A stretch of 64,000 nucleotides of DNA from Caprimulgus europaeus (taxonomy: Eukaryota; Chordata; Aves; Caprimulgiformes; Caprimulgidae). A program made the position numbers and the translations under genes. Position 1 is the stretch's first letter, and every line of letters begins with the position of its first letter. The stretch covers positions 118,012,246 to 118,076,245 of the forward strand of contig OU015523.1 of assembly GCA_907165065.1 (NCBI GenBank). Reading direction: 5' to 3'. Of this stretch, positions 35,956 to 48,300 are shown piece by piece. Below the pieces are notes generated by a model. The model made no database searches. It was not told the DNA's origin and saw only the letters and a list, made by a program, of their open reading frames with translations.

Positions 35956-36100
35956 CCTAACCTAACCTAATCTAACCTAACCTAACCCAACCTAACCCAA
36001 CCTAACCTAACCCAACCTAACCCAACCTAACCTAACCCAACCTAACCCAACCCAACCTAATCTAACCTAACCCAACCTAGCCCAACCTAACCTAACCTAT
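35956..36100. repeat. (CCTAA/CCCAA)n pentanucleotide array with higher-order period
   Basis: Twenty-nine consecutive pentamers. Most are CCTAA (A) or CCCAA (B), with rare TCTAA, CCTAG and a final CCTAT. Units 5-19 (35976-36050) repeat the pattern A-A-B-A-B three times perfectly, a 25-bp higher-order unit. CCTAA is the complement of TTAGG. It is not the vertebrate telomere hexamer (CCCTAA), so it is not an interstitial telomere of ordinary type. Confidence 0.97.
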
Positions 36101-37252
36101 CCAAGCATTTATATTTTGCACTTGGCAAAGTGGCAATGGAAGACTATATTCAGAATATGTGTTACAAGTGCCTGGTTTATTCACTGCAACTACTAGTACA
36201 AAGATTAGTCCAAAGGCAATGGCTGAGATGTCTACGTTAGGCTTTTAAATTGCACTGTTTGAATAAGACCCAGTGGTTCTGAAAGTTTAGATTATACTGT
36301 CTGATCAAGATAAAGCAGATAAGGACTTCAAATCCTTGTCACGCCGTAGCCATGTGAAGCACTGAAGGGTCATAACCCTGTCTCACAGTGTCTTGAAATG
36401 ACTGCTATGTTTTTTAGGAGGTGAACCCAGTTAAGGCTCACAGAAATGGGATGCACTGCATCTAGCTTTAAAAATTTACAGGGTAGGTGCCTGGGGCAGA
36501 GGTAGACACCCCAGGTTCCCTTAACAGTCAGTGCATGATTCATCACATCTCTTTTAAACAACAGTAAGAAGTTGGTGCTCTTGACCATGAGGAAAGGAAG
36601 AGCTGTTCACTTTGGCATTTCTGAGGTGGGGAAATATTAATTTGGGAGATGGCAAATTCAAATTAAAAAAAAAAAAATCAGCTAATGTTTTACAACATTT
36701 GCAGAATTGTCCCACCAACATGTGTAAATAATGTTTCTGCAGGAAGCCAGGCTTTCTATTTGTGCAGGTAAAATATTTTTGTGACAGGTAAAAGCCAAGC
36801 TAGAACATTACAACTCCTCTCTGCATGTGCTCCTTAGACATTTTCCAGAAGCTTATAAATAAATGCCTAATGAAAGCATATTTTAACTAGGAATTACTAT
36901 TAATTATTTTTAATATCAGTGGGTGTCCAATAATTGTCTGGCACTGAGATGATAAAACATTTTTGTTTGGGTCAAATTGCAATGTGTTTGTTGGAGTGTT
37001 ATTGAAGAGTCATTTTGTTTTTGCAGTTGATGCCACACTGTGAACCGTTCTGGATGCTTAATGTTGCTAGGAATACTAAAATGTTATTTGGAATCAGATC
37101 AGATCGAAGTGGAAATACTTTTTTTTTTTTTTAGGGCCTGCATAAACAAAAATTTCACTTCCAATGACTTTAAGCTGGGGGACTGAATTAATATTCTAAC
37201 TTTTTACTCTAGTTAATATCTGCTATTTTTAATGTGACTAAAACAATGTAAC

Positions 37253-37342
37253 AATCATAAAATCATAGAATGGTTTGGGTTGGAAAGGGCCCTAAAGGAT
37301 CATCTAGTTACAAACCCCTTGCCACAAACAGGGACACTTTCT
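37253..37342 (-). mobile_element. CR1 LINE 3' terminus, short
   Basis: Minus-oriented CR1 tail: ACAATCATAAAATCATAG, 'ggtttgggttggaaaggg', 'gatcatctagttacaaaccc', 'gccacaaacagggacac'. About 90 bp remain. Confidence 0.92.
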
Positions 37343-40300
37343 TAGCTAAAAACACATACTAGGGCTCAGCTCAACTTCTACTGCATCTAATAGGAAGGCT
37401 CCTTGTTTTCCACACACTAGACACATGATGTAATGGATGTGAAAGATAATACACAATTCAAGTGATACTGCAAGTGGAAGCACCAAGGAATGGGAAAAGA
37501 TTATTAAACTAAAACTTAATTACCCAGCAAAGACTGACAGCTTATTTCTAATGATCAAAATTAGCCTCATGTTAAGCTGTACAAACTATTAGTATAAGCC
37601 TAACATTATCTTTTACAGCCTACTGGTAGCAAATGCTGTTCGAATAGTCATAAGGAAGGCAAGCTAGAAAATCTTGGACCAAACTAAACTGCTTTGATAG
37701 TCACAGAACAAAGTAAACAGCAGCTCAGTCCTGATAGTTCATGATCTCATCTGGGATCACATTGGTGGGCGGTGTGTCTTCAGGACAAGTATCTTCAATA
37801 ACCTCCCATAGCCCATGGTCCTTGCCAAGGCTATGCTGTCATTTTGCCTGTGCTCTGCCTTGGGTTTTGCCCATCCCACCTCACCTTACTGACATGACTT
37901 CCTGGCTTGTTTGGACCTGACTCAACATGACAGACTTTCTGGGAATCACAGGGCTGTGAACCAACCTTGGTTGCTGCCACTAGACTTGCAGCTCATGCCC
38001 TGAGACTGCCCTGGACTGCACCTCTCATTGTGAGGCTGCTGTCACCCTTGGGACAGCCCTCTCCTGCTGCTCCCCAGTCATCCATGTTATTGTCCTACAG
38101 CTGCTGTCCTGGGCGGCAGAGCTGACTGCAGTTCACTCTGCCCTCTTTAACCCAATGTCTTTAAAAATAGCAGTAGGTATAGAAATAGAGCAACAACATT
38201 GCAGTTGCATTATTTATTGCCTGCTCCTTAAAAACTATAGCGGCAGGCTAGAAAAAAAATACAAAAGGGCTGGATTACAGAGGCAAGTACACACAGGCAG
38301 ATTGCTCCTAGGCACATCGCTCCCAGGCATATGTACTTCCAGTTCCCAAAGATTACAGCTACACAAGTCATCATTTTCTAAGCAACGGCTGGAATACCAG
38401 TTGGAGGCCAATTTATAGCTGGACTGAGCACTTACTCCAGTAAGAGCGCTCAGATTTCTTTGAAGAATACCCCACAGGCAGCCTTTCCTATTAAATAGTA
38501 ACAAGAAATTAGAAAGACTGAGAGAACAGAGAAAAGTCAGGCTCAGTTGGTAAGGAGGGATAAATCTGGTTGAGACCAAGAAAAAAAAGAATATTTAAAT
38601 GTGTGTCACTGCCTACACCACCTTCACAAACTCTCCTGCCTCTCATCCTTGTGGGTAGATGTATGCTGCTTAATTTATGTTCTACCTCTCTTCTTAGTAA
38701 ATCACTCCACCTGTGATCCCACACATTCTGGTGTTTGACACTTCCATTATCTTTTAATTGGCATCTGTTCCAATTTTCTGATAACCAAATTTAGAGCGGG
38801 GCGGGGGGGAAGGCAGAGGCTTCTCCATTTCTCTATCCATACGTGTACACATGGACAAATACACACCAGTGTGGGGAGAAATGCTATTCCCAGTCTCTCT
38901 CCTTGCACTACCATTTTGCTACTGACTGGAGGGACTTCTGAAAACAATCATAATTAAGCAACTGAGTGGATTATTTTACAAGGAAAACCTAAGGGGTCAA
39001 TGAGTGCAATTTTTGGGACATGTCAGAGGATTTACTCTTTTTCTGTCAGTGCGATGTAACCCACTGGTGATCGTGTGTTACCAGGCTCTCCAAATTAGCA
39101 GCTAGTTCCACAATGAAGATGCAAGTTTTCAAACATGCTCAGAGTGTGGATTTTCTTCTGCTTCTGTTATTGTCCCAGTACCAACCGCTTCAGGGAATTC
39201 ATTCATTATGTCAAATATTTTTAGAAGAGGACTACAAAGAAAAGTTGGTAAAAAAATACTGAATATGTGGAAAACTTCCTGATTATGGACTACAGAACAG
39301 TTTCTTTGTAGAAGTGGTGAAACTTTATACTGAGAATACCTAAGCCTAGTTAAACACTCGTATACATTAGAAACAATCTTTGATTGGAAGAGAGAGAGGA
39401 TAGATAGTCTAATACAACTTTATACTTTCTAATTTCTCAGAAGCAGGGATTCAGTTGGGATTATCACCTTTTTCTCTGCATTGATGTACCCAGATCTGCT
39501 GTGGTGAACTGCCAGCACAGATGCTGCACCTGAGACCAGGGCAGGTGTGGCTGCAGGTTCTGCTTGGTGAAGACAAAGACAAATAATCAGTCTCTATATA
39601 TATTGATATAAGAAGAAATAACAACAGGTTTAATCTGCAGCAGTTTGGCCATTTCTAATGATGAGGAGAGTAAAGAACTGGAGTGGACTGTACAGGAAGA
39701 ATGGGAAGTTTCTATTTTGGCTCGTCTTGAAGTAGAGATTAGACAAAACTGCGAGACAGGAGGAAGGTACAGAAGACACCCCCAGGGCAGGAGGTGTACT
39801 TGGTGACCACCTGAGGTTCCTTACAGACCAGTTTTTCTCCGATTTGATGACTAGGGCTGAAAATACCATGATTTTCTACAGCATAAATTGTTTGGAAACA
39901 GGTGGGTGGTTTCCCCTTCCCCTCCCCCAAATACTTAATATGCTGTCAAAATGTGTCCTGTGTATCAAGTCCTGACGGTCACTGTATTTTGACATTTGGA
40001 GGAGAGGTGCATTGAGTGTGCAGAGGGTTTTATTTACACCACAATATCGAGTTTGCTATCTCAGTCAATTTTGGCTTTTTACTTTCATGCCTCAGTGAAG
40101 TTTTGTTAAAATGACAATAAAGCAAGAGGGTGACCTTACACTGCAGGCAAGACTGTGGGATCCATAAACAGAATCTGCTCATAAGAAGTATTATTAAATG
40201 CTATCAAGCTTCTGACTGTCATAATAAATACATTTAGAGGCATGTGAAGGGGCAGGCTGAGTGCAATGTAGGTGATCTGACTGGAATATGAAAAGAACTG

Positions 40301-40701
40301 TGGATGATGAGCTTATTGAATAGAAAAGACTAATGGATAGTGCTGAGCAGGATGGTGTGGGTCACAGCCCAGGACCTGCACTGCTGATGTGTGACAGAGC
40401 TGACAAGAGAGATTTAGAAGGGCTGGGGTAACTCCTTTTCTTGGCAGGCACCTCATCCCCACGGAGCAGCATCAGCACCCATCTGGCAACACTTCCCAGC
40501 AATCAAGGACTGAACATTCCCCACGCACCCTGACACTTGCATTAAAATTTGAGAGACTGTGAGAGATGTGCCATTGATTTCACTGGGAACTGAAACTGGG
40601 TATTTGTCCATCAGAAAATGTTCTGGGGTCACTGGCCAAGGAAGGTGTGAAATGAAAAGACATATAGTACAAAAAATCAGTTCCCTGAATAACATTAAGT
40701 T

Positions 40702-40821
40702 TTATAGAATCACAGAATCCTAGAACGGTTTGGGTTGGAAAGACATCCAGTTCCAACCCCCCTGCCATGAGCAGGGACACCTTCCACTAGACCAGGTTGC
40801 TCAAAGCCTCATCCAACCTGG
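40702..40821 (-). mobile_element. CR1 LINE 3' terminus
   Basis: Minus-oriented CR1 tail of about 120 bp with a small internal deletion: after 'ggtttgggttggaaag' the usual 'ggaccttaaagatc' is reduced, continuing directly 'acatccagttccaaccccc' and 'actagaccaggttgctcaaa'. Confidence 0.93.
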
Positions 40822-41592
40822 ATGAACATTTACCTGAACATTATGCTTCAATATAGTGCAACACTTCTCTGGGAACAGGCAACATCCATGAATGTTAGAA
40901 AAGAGGTGAGATGTTGATAAAAGTCTTTGCAAGAGGTACAGTTTCCACTATAAAAATATTTTCAAGAGACAGTCAAGAAAGAGTATATGATCTGACAGGG
41001 AGAAAAGCAAAAGAGATGTTATTTTTGTCTCCCGAAAGACTGGTTGTAATTACAACAGTTGATAAAAAAGCAGATTCCTGGCTCATCTCTTTTCCCTCTG
41101 TAATATTTCGATCATTGTTTGACATTCTTTTTGATTCAGTAAAAATCTGAAAAGCTCTCAACCACTGTGGGTTTGAGAATTAGAAAAGGAATGGCTATTC
41201 TTCTTCAGCCTGAAGGCTATGGTAGGGGAATCACCAAGAGTTCAGTATGCTGCTTTGGCAGATATATAGCCTTGCTCACAGCTACTAACATGTTCTGCTC
41301 CTTTTGGTGCAAAGGTGAACATCAGAAAATACTTGGGATATGATCTGGAGTTCCACATAGTATAAAATATACTTTTTAATTAAGTTTGTGCTCATGTAAC
41401 TCCTGTAGCTTCCTCCAGCATAACTATCAGGCACAAACCTTTGAAATGCTCTATTTTCCATTTATTATCCATAGACCAGTGGGCTCCATAGACTGAGACA
41501 GCAAATGCTGACAAAATCATAACGGTGTTACTTTTTTTACCTTTTTATTTATATTTATATTACCTTATTTACCTTTTTTATTTATCTTTTAC

Positions 41593-42337
41593 AAGGCCAA
41601 ATGCAAGGTCCTGCACCTGGGTTAGGGCAATCCTGGATTCAAATACAGGCTGGACAATGAGTGGCTTGAGGCCAGCTCCGAAGAGAAGGACTTGGGAGTG
41701 GTGGTGGATGAGAAGCTCAACATGAGCCAGCAATGTGCCCTTGCAGCCCAGAGGCCAATAACTGTGTCCTGGGCTGCATCAAGAGAAATGTGGGCAGCAG
41801 GGCCAGGGAGGGGATTCTCCTCCTTTACTCCACTCTCATAAGGCCCCATCTGGAGCCACCAAAACAAGAGAGACATGGACCAGTTAGAACGAGTCCAGAA
41901 GAGGCCACAGGGATGATCAGAGGGCTGGAGCACCTCTGCTGTGAGGACAGGCTGAGAGAGTTGGGGCTGTTCAGCCTGGAGAAGAAAAGGCTCCGGGGAG
42001 ACCTTATAGCTGCCTCCCAGTACCTGAAGGGGCTCCAGGAAGGCTGGGGAGGGACTTTTTACAAGTGCAGGGAGTGACAGAACAAGGGGTGATGGCTTTA
42101 AACTGGAAGAGGGGAGACTGAGATGAGATCTGAGGAAGAAATTCTTTCCTGTGAGGGTGATGAGACACTGGCCCAGGTTGCCCAGAGAAGCTGTGGCTTC
42201 TCCTCCCTGGAAGTGTTGAAGGCCAGGTTGGTTGAGGCTTTGAGCAACCTGGTCTAGTGGAAGGTGTCCCTGCTGATGGCAGGGGGGTTGGAACTGGATG
42301 ATCTTTAAGGTCCCTTCCAACCCAAACCATTCTATGT
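41593..42337 (+). mobile_element. CR1 LINE 3' fragment, 0.75 kb
   Basis: Plus-oriented (antisense to DLG2), 5'-truncated CR1, from 'aaggccaaatgcaaggtcc' to a terminal ATTCTATG. Translated in sense it gives pieces of the ORF2 C-terminus in shifting frames ([51 protein letters not shown]), so it carries frameshifts and stops and is not coding. The long minus-strand frame across it is a mirror artefact. Confidence 0.95.
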
Positions 42338-43637
42338 TGCTGGCACATCTCCTGGCCAAATTTAGAAGTATCACATGGAAGTTATTGTCTTAATTTCATC
42401 TTTAGAGTAAATTAAGATAATAACACTTGCCCACATGGTCATGAGTGTATGAGAACAAAAGTGCCACAGACACACAAAAGGTTGATTTTTATCTTGAATT
42501 TTAGCTTGATTTCAAAAAAGAAGAGTTCTCCAGGGTGGAATGCAGCCTGTTTACTTGGATTTAATTTCTTCCACTTAAAAAAAAAAATAAAGCATGCACT
42601 GCTATACAGCTTACATCACTCCTTTTTGAACACTGACAAACACTAAATGGAAATGCTTATCCCTAAAATGCACATACATATATGTGTACTCAAACACCTC
42701 ATTTTACGTGTTGATGCTTAATTTAATTTAACCTTCTTCCCTTTGTGCTTTTTCAAACACAAGTCTACATTATCTTTTCCCAAAAAGCCTTGAAATTGTG
42801 TTGTGCCTTTTTTTTTTTAGACAAAAGCAAATTTTAGCAAAAACAACAACAGAAATTGTGCTCCCAAAAGGGTACATCAGTCTTGCTCTGTAATTACGCA
42901 ATTTCCTAAACACTGAAACAAACATTAATGTGAGTGGCTGGGAGATTAATGTTACATTGATGACAAGAATGGAAAAACAATTTGGGGAATCAAGAAGTAA
43001 TTAAATTCTTGACAGACTTACTTGAATAAGGACCATTAGAGATATGAATGATTTATTCCCCTAAGGCTTTGATATATACAGGAAATAGACATTTAACAAG
43101 TGATTTAATTGGCAATATAAAGCTTATTATCTCCCAAAATAAATGGCAACATTAATTTACAGGGTTGCAGAGAGTGGTCATTTCAAACTAAATAATGGAG
43201 TTCTGAGTCTTGAAGAAATGCAATGAGATGAGTAAGGCCTTTCACAAGGCAGTTTGTAATATATTTTATGCCAAGTTATCTGCATGGGCAAATAATGTGC
43301 AGAGGCTGAACTCTGATTCCATGCACCTTATAAATCTGGAAAACTAGTTCCAGTCAGTGCAATCACTCTGCATTTGCACTGAAGTCAGGAACTGTTCTGT
43401 AGAGCAATAATAGAGGAGTATTTGCAAGGCTGAAATATTATTTTGCTGGCATGTAGTGGCTTGGGACCCACTGCACTAGGAACTGCATGTTCATGGCAAG
43501 AAGAATTCACCCTGCTAATCTGTTACAGTCTGAGTGAAAGGACAGACTAAACTGGGATACAGAAGGATTATTCCCATTTTCCAGAGGGAAAATGAAGCAA
43601 GAAGAGATTAAGAATGAGAATTTCAAACTAGACAGAA

Positions 43638-43700
43638 GACCATAGGAACATCAGCACTGGAAGGGACTTGATGAAACACCTGTTTTGTCCCTTTGTAGGA
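43638..43700 (-). mobile_element. old CR1 3' terminus, possible
   Basis: 'accataggaacatcagcac' followed by 'tggaagggacttgatgaaa' and 'ctgttttgtccctttg' resembles a diverged minus-oriented CR1 end just left of the solo LTR. The match is weak. Confidence 0.4.
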
Positions 43701-43978
43701 CCTACCTATGACAGTGTCCTCTCATCAGCCAGTTTTGGCCTTGCTTTGTTGTCCTGGTTTTTGCTAGGATAGGGATAATTTTCTTCTTAGTAGCTAGAAA
43801 GCACTGTGTTTTGGTTTCAGTGAGGGATTTGTTATGAGAAGAATGTTGATAAGGTACAAGGACATGGTGCTTGGGTAGTTTACAAGTGCAAAGGACTGGG
43901 AGGAGGAAAGTGTAGTAATTAGCAAAACTCAAAACTGACAGTTGGATATGCCAGTGAGATATTCCATATGATATGATT

Positions 43979-44015
43979 TGATATGATATGATATGAGTCA
44001 TATCATATCATATCA
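43979..44015. repeat. near-perfect palindrome within LTR
   Basis: Two 18-bp arms (43979-43996 and 43998-44015) are exact reverse complements around a single G at 43997. The left arm is built of GATAT/ATATG pentamers and the right arm of CATAT pentamers. The related LTR at 59063-59686 has only a short ATATCATATCATG motif at this place, so the palindrome arose in this copy. Confidence 0.95.
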
Positions 44016-44177
44016 CATCATGTTCAGTATATTAACCAGGGCTGACAGACAAGGGGGGATTCTCTTGTGAATTAATCAGGCTCGCTTTTCTGGGATTGTG
44101 ATTTTGGTTTTGGGGTTCCTTTTTGCTCTCTGGGATCACTATTGGAGAGTGGTGAGCAATTGTATTGAGCATCACTC

Positions 44178-44209
44178 ACACATATATATATGTATATATA
44201 TATATATAT
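44178..44209. repeat. (TA)n-rich run inside LTR
   Basis: Alternating TA/CA dinucleotides interrupted by one TG, within the solo LTR and in the place where the related copy has an (AAT/ATT)n run. Confidence 0.85.
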
Positions 44210-45244
44210 TTGTTATCATTACCACATTAGTCTTTTAATTTTATTTTAATCTAATTATTAAATTGTTCTTATCTCAACCTACAAGTCTCCTCACCTTTAC
44301 CCTTCCAATTCTCTCCGCAGTTCCCTTGTTAAGGAAAAAAAGAGAGAGTCCGAGTGGCTGTATCTTGTTTGGCTGTCAGCCAAGTTAAACTATCACACTT
44401 GTGTTTTCTTCAGCCATACAGGACTTTTTACTGATGGTTTCTGAAACTCTATCTCTTGGTTTACTCACAGTTGTAAATCCTGTGCATGCCAACTGGACTG
44501 TTTTCAAAAATAAATCCCTGCAAATGTAATGTCAAGTACTCGCTACTGCTACAAATGTAAACTACACTTCAGCAGAAAAACACACCTCAACAGCCATCGA
44601 GGTATTTCTCATGCTGTAACTCTTGTCAGCCAGATGGCAACCTACAAGATGTTAGACATTGGGCAAGTGAAAACTGTGGACTGTTGGGTAGGGTAAAGTG
44701 ATGCTCAGAGTGTAACAGCAGGAACACTGCTCTGTCCAGATAGTGCTGGTGGAAGGAACTTTGCATGCTTTGTGTTGGCTGGCCTGTCCTGCCTGCTGTG
44801 AAACACACCTATGCTCAATGTCTGTCACAACTGTCCAAGCAGAACATCTGAAGCCTAAATTTTGAGATTTAACAGCTTTTGGAGCCAGGGACTTTAGAAT
44901 TCTTGCCCTATTGCATTAAACAATTATCCATTTGCATTAGCTTTTAACATCTTTTCTTCTCTAGCCATCATTTAACTTCATTCGCAGCTATCACAGAATG
45001 CTCTTTATTTTCTTAGTATCTTCCAAAAAGAAGGCACTGTCAGTCAGTATTATTATATATAAAAAAATTAAATAATTATTTAGAAGTTTATATCATGATA
45101 TACTCCTGTCTATATTTCACTATACTCCAGATCTTGGTTGCAACAATCTCAGCATTCTTTATGTTGCTAAAATTTTCTCTATTCTGAAACATATATAGAA
45201 AAAATAACAAAGTGCAATTTCAGAAGGTTTCACTATTTACCTAC

Positions 45245-45320
45245 CCCTTTTGCATCAATTACACCAGGCTTCGCGTTGAATTTCACCGTCTTCAAACGTG
45301 CACGCTCCTTTCTTTCAACT
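45245..45320 (-). CDS. DLG2: DLG2 SH3-hook linker exon (VERKERARLKTVKFNAKPG)
   Basis: Internal exon, 76 bp, acceptor TTTGTTCCTCAG with AG at 45322-45321, donor GTAGGT at 45244-45239. Its first A completes an Arg codon from the SH3 exon (AG|A). Translation: VERKERARLKTVKFNAKPGV then IDAKG, ending in phase 0 (GGG). This helical basic segment connects the SH3 fold to the hook. The residue before KG is Ala here and Ser in mammalian DLG2 as I recall it. Its phase-0 end is what forces the next exon to be either 25984-26083 or 25045-25090. Confidence 0.95.
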
Positions 45321-48300
45321 CTGAGGAACAAAAAGACACAGATAAAGAACCACATGTTGATTATAGCAGCATTTTGTACCATATGTTTGATATCTGATCT
45401 CCCAAGACCATTGGTGGCTTACAATGCATAAAGTGAGCATTTAAGGCAGATTTTATAAATTGGAAAAAGAGAGATGGCAGGTCACCTCCTCAGGCAAGGA
45501 GCAGATTTATGGCAAATACAGGGCTGGATTCGAGGAGCCTTGGCTGTCCTAGACCAGCAGAACAGCACTCCTTCCCAACACACGTGGGAGTGAGGCAAAG
45601 GCACATTAAGGATAGATTTACCCTCTCTAATTTAAGCTGAACAAAAATCAGGCAAGATTTAGGGTTATTCTATGGTCAGAGGAATTTGAAGTTGAAATGC
45701 TCCAATGACAAGCCTCACAAGTTATTTGGTCCTGATATCCATATCTTCCATAAACATAGCTTGAGAGAGGAGTTGTTATATTGTATATGCAATGCCTTCA
45801 GAGTGAGAAAATACTGAGGTTAAAAAAACTGGGAGAGAAACACTTATCAAAATCATTGCCAATGAGCTGATCCCAGACAAATTAATGCTAAAGAACACGC
45901 AGACAGTTTTACTTTTTAATGCTCACTATGTTTAGTTACCAAAATAACATAAAAGAGGGATGTGTGCCATCTCGATCCATTTGTATCTTAGAATCAGAAC
46001 TGGACAAACACAAATTACAGTCCTGAATATAGAGGGAAAGAAGTGACACACAAGGCATTTATAAAGGACACTGCATTAGATAATTCAGTGTTTCTGTTCC
46101 TAAATATTATGGATCAATATCTTGAACTTCCATTATTCAATGAATGAGCATTATTATAAAAACATAAAAAACAAAACTTAAAATCTATTAGCATACTGAA
46201 ATATATGCAGTAATATTTTAGCTGTGGGAAAACAATATACCTTTAGTATATTTGGAAATGTCACCATTACTACAAGTTTTACATATGTTGTATATTTAAA
46301 CTTAAAATATATTTAAATAATAATGCTAAGAATTAAAAAAAAAAGTCTAAGGGATGAGCTCTACCCTAAACAAAATCAACTCCCAAGAAAAGCAAGTGCA
46401 GAGAAAGTAATGTAAAGAAAAGAAGAAGCTATTCACGTCCTTACTCACCTTGACTAATATGGTCATTACTGTAAAAAGGACATTTACTACCTTTGCAAAA
46501 TCACCTACAGAATCTATCATCTACTGACCCAAGCAAAAAAATAATTGAAACTGTAACTCTATTTGTCTAAGATAAGGAATTGCTCTAGGAAACCTCAGCT
46601 GAATCCTGCAAAGCTAGCTTATAAGAGCTCGATATTGTATTTTGATTAGACAATAAATAGCTGGGACAAAAGTGACATTTATTATATTCTCCAAATCAGT
46701 TCGGATATGATGCTTTTTCTAACTTTGAGTTTCCCTCAGATGACACTAGAATACATTCCTGCAAATCTCTTGGTTTCTATGTCTGGATAGTAAGAATACT
46801 TTGTTTCTGATTATTATTATTATTTTTTTTTTTAAATACAAACTCTAGGCTTCTGATAGAATGGTAATTAACACAACATGTTTCCTTCTGTCTGAGTGGG
46901 TTTATATATCTCCTACTGAACCACACTGAATGCTGGTTACTATAGTTACAGTTTAAATTTAGAATAAATACATTTCTCTGTAAGTGTGGAATATTCACAT
47001 GGAAACAGTTCAAATGCAGCTTTCAAATTAAATCTATGTTATTAAAAACACATGAACAGTCTTAAACTTAAACTAGCAGATGAAGTCCCTTGATAATACC
47101 AGTAAGAAATGAAGACTTGAGGCTGTGTAATTGCCTAAATAGGATGGATGCCTTCTGAGAAAATAATTAGCACAAATGAAGACAGCATTCTACTTATTAA
47201 TCTGTGTTTAAACTCATTCCAGTCCTGTCTAACTTCCTAAAACATCTGCTTTTAACTTCATTTCTTATTCACTGCGTAAAGAAATTTGGAAATTAACCCT
47301 GAAGAGTGGATCTTATTTATGAAATTCATCATAATAGCATTAGCAGCTGTGGAGGCATCACTGCTTTCTACAGGCAGAGCAGACAGATGAGGAGCTGCAG
47401 AAACATTCTGCATTGCTTTGAGAAGTATATAAATAATGTAATTAAGTGCCACTAATCCTCCAGGCAAACATACCAACAATGTTCATACATGCTCAGCATG
47501 CCTGCTGAATATTACAAACATTTGATAATCCGGGGATGTATTAAGGACAGCGCACAGTGTTGCATCCCATTACAATTTTCCTGACACTTTCCACAATAAA
47601 ACTGTTCTCGGTTACTTATAATTTAACAGAACTGTGATTACATTACTGCTGCTGTGCGAAGTATCAATGAAATGGGTTAGCCCTCAGAGAAAGGCTAGGA
47701 TAAAATAAATAGTTTTTTCCCAGTTTATAATGTACTCTTAAAGCACTTCAGCTCAGGCACTTTCCTGCCTTTATGTCTTGGGTCTGGGACTTGAAATGTT
47801 GCTCTGGTATCAGGAATAAAACTCTTTCTTTTCTGAAGAGATCAAACCAATTCTGAATGGCTGAAAAGCTTTGGGTTTTTAGTTCTCCAAAGACTTAATC
47901 TTTGTTAAGGTGGACAGAATGCAGGACTGTGGTGAACTAAGATGCCCCCATAATTTCTCATTCCAGCTAGCAGGACACTTTGGCCATAAGCAGAGCTAAA
48001 AAGGGAACTAAAGTGAGGGAGATAAGGAGTATGGTATATCAGTTCATTTAGCATCATTGATCCAGCTCTTAGAAAATAGATTTTTAAAAGCAACACTAAT
48101 TCAAGCACTTTTAGCATTTTTTTTTTTTGAGTCTTCAGGTTTATAATTACTATATTTAAGAAAAAATAAATGCAACTCCTTTTTTTTCCCAAGAAAAAGG
48201 GAGTTAGGCATAAAGGTTTTTTTGCAGCAGCTGATATTGTGAATGCCTAAATAGCATATAAGTGTAAACTCTTTACATTGCTTTAGCTGACAGCAAACCT

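Larger units (their letters stand above)
43750..44397 (+). mobile_element. solo LTR, ERVL-like, plus orientation
   Basis: About 648 bp, starting TGTCCTGGTTTTTGCTAGGA and ending ...TAAACTATCACA, i.e. the 5'-TG...CA-3' ends of an LTR. It matches the 59063-59686 element in the same order through the U3 start, the 'gtgcaaaggactgggag' block, the 'gttcagtatattaa' TATA-like block and the terminal 'atcaca'. Flanks are TTTGT (43745-43749) and CTTGT (44398-44402), consistent with a 5-bp target duplication with one substitution. No retroviral gene sequence lies beside it, so it is a solo LTR left by recombination. It contains a pentamer-derived palindrome and a TA-rich run. Confidence 0.88.
26084..45244 (-). 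other. DLG2 intron, 19.2 kb
   Basis: Largest complete intron in the window, phase 0, donor GTAGGT at 45244-45239. It holds old CR1 fragments (31945-32180, 43638-43700), recent CR1 pieces (33009-33100, 37253-37342, 40702-40821, 41593-42337), a solo LTR (43750-44397), the CCTAA/CCCAA array (35956-36100), and an A-run followed by a (TA)n run at 27804-27832. The segments 26.1-31.9 kb and 32.2-33.0 kb show no recognisable element. I found no additional exon. Confidence 0.88.

Noticed and set aside
35956..36100. Interstitial vertebrate telomere repeat
   Set aside because: The unit is a pentamer (CCTAA/CCCAA), not the hexamer CCCTAA.
41622..42374. A 250-codon minus-strand open frame
   Set aside because: It is the antisense of the plus-oriented CR1 at 41593-42337. 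The same 'FGLEGTLKIIQFQPPC'-type peptide appears at the other CR1 copies (9022, 19671, 61553).
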